Translations under genes and position numbers: made by a program
The notes under the pieces: model-generated
What the model was told of the DNA's origin: nothing
Databases searched by the model: none
The model's input: only the letters and a program-made list of their open reading frames with translations
Shown: positions 9,648 through 17,500 of the stretch, piece by piece
How the letters are laid out: each line of letters opens with the position of its first letter
Numbering within the stretch: position 1 is the stretch's first letter
From: Azospirillum humicireducens
GTDB taxonomy: Bacteria; Pseudomonadota; Alphaproteobacteria; Azospirillales; Azospirillaceae
Reading direction: 5' to 3'
NCBI RefSeq assembly: GCF_001639105.2
Contig: NZ_CP028902.1
Location: forward strand, 201,808-249,617
Length of the DNA: 47,810 nucleotides

Positions 9648-9923
9648 ATGATGCCCTATCTCCTATCGGCCGGCGCCGGCATCCTGGTCGGTGTCATCTA
9701 TGCGCTGATCGGCGTCCGTTCGCCGGCGCCGCCGACCATCGCCCTGATCGGACTGCTCGGCATGCTGGTCGGCGAACAGGTGGTGCCGGTCGTCAAGCGG
9801 CTGATCGCCGGCGAACCGGTCGTCGCCTTCATCCAGACCGACTGCGCCCGCCATGTGCTGGGTCCGCAGGCCGGAGCCGACCAGCCGCCAGCCGTTACGA
9901 CACCGGACGGAGGGAAGGCGTGA
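9648..9923 (+). CDS. XapX domain (DUF1427) small membrane protein
   Basis: This 91-residue protein has two hydrophobic segments (MPYLLSAGAGILVGVIYALI and PTIALIGLLGMLVGEQVVP). They match the XapX/DUF1427 domain, named from a gene near xanthosine permease and of unknown function. ATG 9648 and 9651 are adjacent; CCGGGAGC lies upstream. Its TGA overlaps the GTG start of the amidohydrolase, so the two are translationally coupled. The hydrophilic C-terminal tail carries one Cys. Confidence 0.8.
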   Translation: MMPYLLSAGAGILVGVIYALIGVRSPAPPTIALIGLLGMLVGEQVVPVVKRLIAGEPVVAFIQTDCARHVLGPQAGADQPPAVTTPDGGKA

Positions 9924-11929
9924 CACCCCCCGCCCCTCCCGCGATCGGCCGCCGCAAGGCGTTGGCGGGAAGCGCCGCCGCGACCCTGCTCGCCTCGCCG
10001 CTGATGTCCACCCTCGCGTCCAGAACCGGGAATGCCGCCATGCCCAACACCACCGCCCAGACCGCAACCGCCGGTGACGTCATCCTCGTCAACGCCAAGG
10101 TCACGACGCTGGATCGCACCAACCCCCAGGCCAGCGCCATCGCCATCCGCGACGGCCGCTTCCTCGCCGTCGGCACCGAGGCCGAGGTGCGCACCGCAGC
10201 GCCGCAAGCGACTGTGATCGACGCCAAGGGCCGGCGGGTGATCCCCGGTCTGATCGACAGCCACATGCACATCATCCGGGGCGGCCTGAACTACAACATG
10301 GAGCTGCGCTGGGATGGCGTGCCGAGCCTTGCCGACGCCATGGCAATGCTGAAGCAGCAGGCTGCCATCACCCCGCCGCCGCAATGGGTCCGGGTGGTCG
10401 GCGGCTTCACCGAGCACCAGTTCGCCGAAAAGCGCCTGCCGACCATCGAGGAGCTGAACGCCGCGGCCCCCGACACGCCGGTCTTCATCCTGCACCTCTA
10501 CGACCGCGCCCTGCTGAACGCCGCGGCCCTGCGCGCCGTCGGCTATGGCAAGGACACACCCAACCCGCCGGGCGGCGAGATCGTGCGCGACGCCGCCGGC
10601 AATCCGACCGGCCTGCTGCTGGCCCAGCCCAACGCGACGATCCTCTATTCGACACTGGCGAAAGGGCCGAAGCTGCCGCCCGAGTACCAGCTGAACTCCA
10701 CCCGCCATTTCATGCGCGAGATGAACCGGCTGGGCGTGACCGGGGTGATCGACGCCGGCGGCGGCTTCCAAAACTATCCCGACGATTACGCCATCATCGA
10801 AAAACTGCATGCCAACGGCGAGCTGACCTTGCGCATCAGCTACAACCTGTTCACCCAGAAGCCGAAGGAGGAGCTTGCCGACTTCGCCGGCTGGGCGTCC
10901 AAGGTCAAGCCGGGCGACGGCGACGACAGCTACCGCCACAACGGCGCTGGCGAGATGCTGGTCTATTCCGCCGCCGATTTCGAGGATTTCCGCGTCGCCC
11001 GGCCCGACATGCCGCCCAATATGGAAGGCGATCTGGAGCCGGTGATCCGCCTGCTGGCCGAAAATCGTTGGCCCTGGCGCCTGCACGCCACCTACGATCA
11101 GACCATCAGCCGGGCGTTGGACGTGTTCGAAAAGGTCAACCGCGACATCCCCTTCGACGGGCTGCACTGGTTCTTCGACCATGCGGAGACGATCAGCGAC
11201 CGCAACATCGACCGCATCGCCGCACTCGGCGGCGGCATCGCAATCCAGCACCGCATGGCCTATCAGGGCGAGTACTTCGTCGAGCGCTATGGCACGAAGG
11301 CGGCGGAACGGACCCCGCCCATCGCCAGGATGATGGCCGCCGGCCTGCCGGTCGGCGCCGGGACCGACGCCACCCGCGTCGCCAGCTACAACCCGTGGGT
11401 CTCGCTGTCCTGGCTGGTCACCGGCCGGACGGTGGGTGGTCTCGGCCTCTATCCCCCGGCCAACCGGATGGACCGCGAAACCGCGCTGAGGCTGTGGACA
11501 GAGGCCAACACCTGGTTCTCCAACGAGCAGGGCAAGAAGGGCCAGATCAAGGCCGGGCAGCTGGCCGACCTCGCCGTGCTGTCCGACGACTTCTTCTCGG
11601 TGCCGGAGGACCGCATCGCCCATCTCGGCTCCGTCCTGACCATGCTCGGCGGCGCGGTGGTGCATGGCGAGGGCGATTACGGCCCGCTGGCGCCGCAATT
11701 GCCCAAACCGATGCCGGACTGGTCGCCGGTGCGCACCTTCGGCGGTTATTACAAGGCGGCCGACGGCGGTGCGGGCGATCGGCGCAAGGCTCTGGCATCC
11801 GCCTGCGGCTGCGCCAGCGGCTGCGGCGTGCACGGACACGACCATGCCGCCGCCTATGCCGCCGACGTTCCGGCCGCCGACGTGCAGTCCTTCTGGGGCG
11901 CGCTCGGCTGCGGCTGCTGGGCGGTGTGA
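9920..11929 (+). CDS. Tat-exported YtcJ-like amidohydrolase with Cys/His-rich tail
   Basis: This is a 669-residue metal-dependent amidohydrolase of the YtcJ type (amidohydrolase family 3). An N-terminal twin-arginine signal (IGRRKALAGSAAATLL) predicts export. The metal-binding HxH is in GLIDSHMHIIRGG, and the C-terminal barrel segment has GAGTDATRVASYNPW. The start is GTG 9920, overlapping the XapX stop, with GGGAAGG upstream. The last 45 residues are odd: Cys629, Cys631 and Cys635, then HGHDH (His638/640/642), then GCGCW (Cys664, Cys666). This looks like a metal-binding or thiol tail and is not part of the usual YtcJ barrel. The substrate is unknown, and related proteins are poorly characterised. 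Confidence 0.88.
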   Translation: MTPPAPPAIGRRKALAGSAAATLLASPLMSTLASRTGNAAMPNTTAQTATAGDVILVNAKVTTLDRTNPQASAIAIRDGRFLAVGTEAEVRTAAPQATVIDAKGRRVIPGLIDSHMHIIRGGLNYNMELRWDGVPSLADAMAMLKQQAAITPPPQWVRVVGGFTEHQFAEKRLPTIEELNAAAPDTPVFILHLYDRALLNAAALRAVGYGKDTPNPPGGEIVRDAAGNPTGLLLAQPNATILYSTLAKGPKLPPEYQLNSTRHFMREMNRLGVTGVIDAGGGFQNYPDDYAIIEKLHANGELTLRISYNLFTQKPKEELADFAGWASKVKPGDGDDSYRHNGAGEMLVYSAADFEDFRVARPDMPPNMEGDLEPVIRLLAENRWPWRLHATYDQTISRALDVFEKVNRDIPFDGLHWFFDHAETISDRNIDRIAALGGGIAIQHRMAYQGEYFVERYGTKAAERTPPIARMMAAGLPVGAGTDATRVASYNPWVSLSWLVTGRTVGGLGLYPPANRMDRETALRLWTEANTWFSNEQGKKGQIKAGQLADLAVLSDDFFSVPEDRIAHLGSVLTMLGGAVVHGEGDYGPLAPQLPKPMPDWSPVRTFGGYYKAADGGAGDRRKALASACGCASGCGVHGHDHAAAYAADVPAADVQSFWGALGCGCWAV

Positions 11930-11983
11930 CCCCCTCGACCCTGAAGCTGCTCCCTTCTCCCCTCAACACGAGCCGGCCCCGCC

Positions 11984-12415
11984 ATGACCTTCCGCGATCT
12001 GGAACGCCCGATCGACCGCATCCTCGACTGGGACGGCACATGGTTTCTGGCCCGGCTGGCGCTGGTCGGGGCCTATCTGCTGGGTGGGTTGGCGAAGCTG
12101 GACGACTGGCCGGGTGCGCTGGCGGAACAGGCGCATTTCGGCCTGCATCCGCCGGCGCTGTGGGCGGCCCTGACCATCCTGGTCGAACTGGTCGGGCCGC
12201 TGCTGATCCTGCTGGACCGGGCGTTGTGGCTGGGGGCCGGAGCGCTCGGCGTGTTCACCGTGCTCGCCGCACTGATCGCCAACGATTTCTGGACGATGGC
12301 CGGTCAGGAGCGCTTCATGGCGACCAACGCCTTCTTCGAACATCTCGGGCTGGCCGGCGGCTTCGCGCTGGCCGCCATGCTGTCGCGGCTGCGCCGACGC
12401 TCCCGACGCTTCTGA
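11984..12415 (+). CDS. DoxX-family membrane protein
   Basis: This 143-residue protein has about four membrane helices (WFLARLALVGAYLLGGLAKL, ALWAALTILVELVGPLLILL, LGVFTVLAALIAND and a last helix in LGLAGGFALAAML). The first helix and its LGGLAKLDDWP loop are typical of DoxX/DoxD-like proteins, which include quinol-oxidase-associated and thiol-stress membrane proteins. It ends 21 bases before the convergent FixJ-like gene. Its position 54 bases after the amidohydrolase gene suggests the same operon. Confidence 0.85.
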   Translation: MTFRDLERPIDRILDWDGTWFLARLALVGAYLLGGLAKLDDWPGALAEQAHFGLHPPALWAALTILVELVGPLLILLDRALWLGAGALGVFTVLAALIANDFWTMAGQERFMATNAFFEHLGLAGGFALAAMLSRLRRRSRRF

Positions 12416-12436
12416 GAGGACCGGCCCGCCCCCCGA

Positions 12437-13078
12437 TCAGTGGACGCGGCCGGGCACAAGGCCATCGACGATGCGCACCAGGTCCACCACCGACCGCGCC
12501 TCCATCTTGCGCATGGCCTGACCGCGGTGCAGCTTCACCGTCGCCTCGCTGAGGCCGAGATCATCGGCGATCTGCTTGTTGCGCAGGCCGGACACCACCA
12601 TCATCGTGATCTCGCGCTCGCGCGCCGTCAGGGTGTCGAAGCGGGCGCGCTGGCCGACGAGCCCGCGCTCCTGGTCGCGCAGCTCGCCATGCCGGGCGAT
12701 GGCGGCGTGGATGGCGTCCAGCAATTCCTGGTGATGGACCGGCTTGGTCAGGAATTCGAAGGCCCCGGCCTTCATCGCGCGGACCGACATCGGCACGTCG
12801 GCATGCCCGCTGATGAAGATCACGGGCAGGCTGTTGCCGCAGCGCGCCAGTTCCGCCTGGAAATCCAGCCCGCTGCGTCCCGGCAGCCGCACGTCCAGCA
12901 CCATGCAGCCGACATCGATGGCCGGGCGCTGGTCGATGTATTGCTGCACCGAACCGAAGCTCTTCACCTGCAGCCCGACGGACTCGAGCAGCCCTTCCAA
13001 CGCTTCGCGGACAGCCTCGTCATCGTCGATGACCACCACGGTCACGGCCGCCGCCGCGGATTCGGCCTTGCCTCTCAT
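12437..13078 (-). CDS. FixJ/NarL-type response regulator
   Basis: This 213-residue regulator has an N-terminal receiver domain (VVVIDDDEAVREALEGLL) whose phospho-acceptor Asp is in CMVLDVRLPG, with the conserved FISGHADVPMSVRAMKAGA and TKP. It ends in a LuxR-type helix-turn-helix (LTAREREITMMVVSGLRNKQIADDLGLSEATVKLHRGQ). ATG 13078 overlaps the stop of the upstream kinase gene (TGATG), so synthesis of kinase and regulator is coupled. It is the DNA-binding output of the four-gene relay. Promoters facing it or in the neighbouring hydrolase cluster are natural candidate targets, but no site is proven. Confidence 0.92.
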   Translation of the reverse strand: MRGKAESAAAAVTVVVIDDDEAVREALEGLLESVGLQVKSFGSVQQYIDQRPAIDVGCMVLDVRLPGRSGLDFQAELARCGNSLPVIFISGHADVPMSVRAMKAGAFEFLTKPVHHQELLDAIHAAIARHGELRDQERGLVGQRARFDTLTAREREITMMVVSGLRNKQIADDLGLSEATVKLHRGQAMRKMEARSVVDLVRIVDGLVPGRVH

Positions 13079-14589
13079 CACACCCCTCCGGACGATACCG
13101 GCAACACGAATTCGAACACGCTGCCGCAAGGCGTCCCCAGTGTCGCGGTCAGCCGTCCGCCATGCAGTTCGACGATGGAGCGGCTGATCGACAGGCCCAT
13201 GCCCAGCCCGTCCGGCTTGGTGGTATACAGGGCCCGAAAAATCGCATCGACATCGGACCCGGCGAGTCCCGGTCCGCTATCCTCCACCCGGACACGGAGC
13301 CAACCCTCTTCCCCGGCGGTGACGATGCGCAGGCGCCGCTCCGGCAGGTCGGGAGCCGCCATCGCCTCGACCGCGTTCATCACCAGATTGAGGATGAGCT
13401 GCTGCAACTGTACCCGGTCGCCATGGACCCAGGGGGAAGCGGCCTGAAGATCGGTTTCCACCATGATGCGGGCACGGCGCATCTCCGCCCGCACCAGAGC
13501 AAGCGTGTCGGCGATCAGCGCGCTCATGTCGACCCACCCCGGATCGGCCGGAGTCCGTCGCGCCAGCGCATGGATGCTGCGCACCACGTCGCCGGCCCGC
13601 TGGGCGTCGCGCACGATCCGTTCCACCACGACGCGCGTCTTGCCGAGGTCCGGATTCGGCTGCGACAGGTGCTGGAGACAGGTGCCGGCATTGGTGATGA
13701 TGGCCATCAGAGGCTGGTTGACCTCATGCGCGACGGCGGCGGCCAGTTCTCCCATCACGGTGAGGCGCCCGATATGGGCAAGGTCGGCCTGAGCCTTGCG
13801 CAGGGCCTCGGCGATCTGGCGGCGCTGGGTCAGATCGCTGAACACCAGAATGGAGCCGACCAATTCCCCGCGGTCGTCGATGATGGCCGAACAGCGCTCC
13901 TCCACCACGATCCCAGCGTCAGCGGGCTTGCCGCGCGGCCGCAGCCGCGACAGACGTTCCGGCGGGGCGAAGGCGCCGCTGCGCAGGACGAGGGCGGAGA
14001 AATCCTCCAGCGGCTCGTGAGTCTCCTCGTCCACCGCGGCGAAGACGGAGCCGAGCGGTCGCCCGGCCGCCTCCGCCGCCGTCCAGCCGGTCATCGTCTC
14101 CGCCACCCGGTTCATGAAATCGACACGGCCCTGGGGATCGCACAGGATGACGCCGTCGCGGATGCTGGCGAGCGTCGCCGCATAGCGCCGCTCGCTCATC
14201 CGCAGCCGGGTGTCGCTGGCATGCTTGTAAAGCGCCATCTGGATGACGGTGCGCATCTGCGGCTCTTCGAAGGGCTTCAGCAGATAGCCGAAGGGCTCCG
14301 TCAGGCTGGCGCGCTGCACCACCTCGTCATTGGCGTATGCGGTGAGGAAGACGACGGGGATCCCCTGGGAGTCGCGGATCAGGCGCGCTGCCTCGATTCC
14401 GTCCATCTCCCCTTCCAGCCGGATATCCATCAAAACCAGATCGGGCCGATGGCTTCCGGCCAGCCGCACCGCCTCCTCGCCGCTGGCCGACATACCGACG
14501 ACGACATGCCCCATCCGGGATAGTTGATGCTGAATATCGCGGGCGACGATACGGTCGTCTTCGACGATCAGGATCCGTGCCGCGATCAT
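13078..14589 (-). CDS. Receiver-PAS-histidine kinase hybrid
   Basis: This 503-residue soluble kinase has no membrane segment. Order: receiver domain (ILIVEDDRIVARDIQHQL; acceptor Asp in LVLMDIRLEGEMDG), PAS domain from about residue 130 (RYAATLASIRDGVILCDPQGRVDFMN), HisKA with phospho-His in AAAVAHEVNQPLMAI, and HATPase (QLILNLVMNAVEAM, VEDSGPGL, GLGMGLSIS). The N-terminal receiver probably takes signal from the upstream giant kinase, and the His box is like that of FixL-type kinases that phosphorylate FixJ-like regulators. Its ATG overlaps the giant kinase's stop (ATGA), and its stop overlaps the FixJ-like start. Confidence 0.92.
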   Translation of the reverse strand: MIAARILIVEDDRIVARDIQHQLSRMGHVVVGMSASGEEAVRLAGSHRPDLVLMDIRLEGEMDGIEAARLIRDSQGIPVVFLTAYANDEVVQRASLTEPFGYLLKPFEEPQMRTVIQMALYKHASDTRLRMSERRYAATLASIRDGVILCDPQGRVDFMNRVAETMTGWTAAEAAGRPLGSVFAAVDEETHEPLEDFSALVLRSGAFAPPERLSRLRPRGKPADAGIVVEERCSAIIDDRGELVGSILVFSDLTQRRQIAEALRKAQADLAHIGRLTVMGELAAAVAHEVNQPLMAIITNAGTCLQHLSQPNPDLGKTRVVVERIVRDAQRAGDVVRSIHALARRTPADPGWVDMSALIADTLALVRAEMRRARIMVETDLQAASPWVHGDRVQLQQLILNLVMNAVEAMAAPDLPERRLRIVTAGEEGWLRVRVEDSGPGLAGSDVDAIFRALYTTKPDGLGMGLSISRSIVELHGGRLTATLGTPCGSVFEFVLPVSSGGV

Positions 14590-17500
14590 TCACTTCCCCG
14601 AATGCGCCCCTTCAAAGGAAAGGTGACGATGAATTCCGTCCCGGCGCTGGAACTGTATTTCAAATGTCCGTGCAACTGACTGGTCAGGTCGGCGATCAGC
14701 TGAAAGCCCACCGTGTCCAGTCTATCGGGATCGTATCCGCCCGGCAAGCCCACGCCGTTATCACGAACGGATAGCCGGCAATCCCGCCCGTCCGCCGCCA
14801 ACCCCACGCCCAGCACCCCGCCGCGCCCGCCCGGAAAGGCATGTTTCAGTGCATTGGATACCAGCTCGTTGACGATCAGGCCGCAGGGCACCGCCCGGTC
14901 GAGGTCGAGTTTCAGGTCGTCCATGTCGGTGTCCAACCGGACTGCGCCGGACTGCCGGGAATAGGCGCGCAACAGGTGGGCGCACACCGAGCCCAGATGC
15001 TCGCGCATCGGCACGCGGGCGAAGTTGCCGAGCCGGTAGAGGTTCTCGTGCACCAGCGCCATCGACCGCACCCGGTCGCGGCTGTCGGCGAACAGGGCGG
15101 CGACCGCCTCGTCCTCGATGCGGCGGGCCTGGAGGTTGAGGAGGCTGGTGACCAGTTGCAGGTTGTTCTTCACCCGGTGGTGGATTTCCTTGAGAAGCGC
15201 CTCTTTCTCCTCCAACGTCGCGGTCTCCAGCGACGCCGCCGCCTGGGCGCCGAGCAGCGTCAGGATGCCGACCCGCTGCGGCGTGAAGGCGTGGGTCGCC
15301 AGCGCATTCTCAAGATGCAGAAGCCCGACGACGCGGCGGCGGCGGACCAGCGGCATGCACAGGATGGAGCGCGCCTCCGTCTCGCGCAGATAGGGATCGG
15401 CGGAAAAGGGGCCGGGGGCACGGGTATCGTCGACGATCACCGCCTCCTGGTCGCGGATCGCGCCATGGACGACGGCATGGGGCAGCGGGATGCGGTCGGC
15501 ATCCTCCTGCACCAGCCGGACCGACACGCCGTAGAGCCCGGTCGTCGCCTCCGCTTCGACCCGCAGCCGTTCGCCGCGGGCGAGGATCAGCATGCCGCGG
15601 CTGGCGCCGGCATGTTCCAGCACCAGGGTCAGCAGCGTGGTGGTGAGTTGCTCCACGCTCGCCTGGTCGGAGACCGTGCGCAGCGTGCCGAGAAGGGCCG
15701 CCAGATCGATGCCGTCGAAGCCACGCGGCGCCTCCGGCACGACCGGCTCCGCTGCATCCAGGCCGAGGGAGGGATGGCGCCGGGCGAGCTGCGCGACCTT
15801 GGCGGTGGCCCCCCAGCGGGCATAGCAGCCGGCAGCGTCGCGGATGCAGGCGAGCTCCAGCGTCGGCACGCCCAGCCGGCGATAGAGGCTGGCGGCGCAT
15901 TCATGGGCCAGCGCCTCGACATGCGGCAGAACGGTGCGCCGGGCCGCCTGAACCGCGCGGTCGTAGCCGCGCATGGCATCCTCCGTCCGTCCCTGAGTCC
16001 GGGCCGCCTCCGCCTCGGCCAGGGCGAAGCGGGCATCGAAGCCGTCGGGGCTGTGGCCCGCCCAGTCACGCAGCTGGCCGAGATGGCGGGCAAGTGCCTC
16101 GGCATGGCGGACGCTGTGGTCGGGCCGGCCATCGTCCATCGCCCCGGCCCGCGCCAGGGCGGCGTGGAAATGGAACTCCGCCATCTCCCAATGGCCGGAG
16201 GTGGTCCACAGCAGCCCCTCCGCCCGCTCCGCCGCCTCGACCGCCGCCGCCATCTCGCCGGCGATGCAGCGGAGCTGGAGGGTGCGGATCCAGTGCCAGC
16301 AGGTGGCGATGTCCAGGCTGGGATTGGCCAGCAGCCGCGCCTCGAAGGCGGCATTGTCGAAGCCCTGCCCATCGAAGCAGCCGATGGCGTCGGTCTGCCC
16401 GCGCAGGGCGCGCAGCAGCTGCAACTGGGTCGTCAGGATGTCGGCGCACAGCCCGAACTTCACCTGCCGGACATAGGCCAGCCGCGCCTCCGCCGTGCGC
16501 TGCACCGTCGCCAGCGCATCGCCCGAGGCCAGCATGCTGGTGACGAGCGTGACGCTGGTGAAGCCGACATAGGTGACGTCGCCGGCCTCCCGCGCCTCCT
16601 CGAAGGCGCGCAGCAGCAGGGCGCGTTCGCTGCGGATGTCGCGGGTCCAGGGGACGACGTGATAGGCGAAGGTCATCAGCACCCGCGCCCGGTAGCGCGT
16701 CGGCCCCTGCCGCTCCGCCAGATCGTGGCCGAGCCTGCCGAACTCGTAGCCGGCGGGATAGTCGCCGAAATAGGGGCCGGCCATCATGCCGAGATAGGCG
16801 AAGCCCAGGGCGGACGCGTCGCTGCGCCCGTTCCGCAGGGTCAGGGTCGCCATCCGGCACAGGATCAGACAGACGAGGTTGCGGTCGCTGAAGAAGGCCG
16901 GCGGCAATGCCGCGGCCAGCACGTCCAGCGTCGCCCGGCTGTCTGGGTCGGCGACGGCGGACATCGATGCCAGCGACGCGATGGGCCGGTCGCCGATGGC
17001 CGCCCGCAGCCGCCCATACTCCTCATGCGCCATTGCCGCCGGCGGATGGGCCGCCCAATCGACGCCGACGCCGCGCAGATAGGCGAGACAGGCATCGATG
17101 GCGCGGTCGCTGCGGTCGATGGCGGTGTAGACGGTGACGAGCAGTGCGGTGATGGCGGCGCGGTCCGCCGGGCATTCGGCCCGTCCGGCGAGGCCGAGCA
17201 GGCGCCGCTCCGCCTGCTGCAGGTCGCCGCAGAGAAACTCGCATTCGGCCTGGAGATGCTCCAGCGCGAAGGCCAGCCGGTGCCGCCGCTCGATCCCGCC
17301 GCCTTCCAGCAGACGCAGGCCGCCCAGCGCGTAGGCCAGCGCCGAGCCATGGGCGCTGGCGGCCTTGGCCTGATGGCCGGCCGCAAGATGGAGCGTTGCC
17401 ACCTCCGCCCGCTCCCGCCCGTCCTGGATCAGGGGAAGGCAGCGGTCATATTGGCCGACCAGCGCGAACAGCCGCTCCCCCGTCAGGTCGGCCTTGAGGC

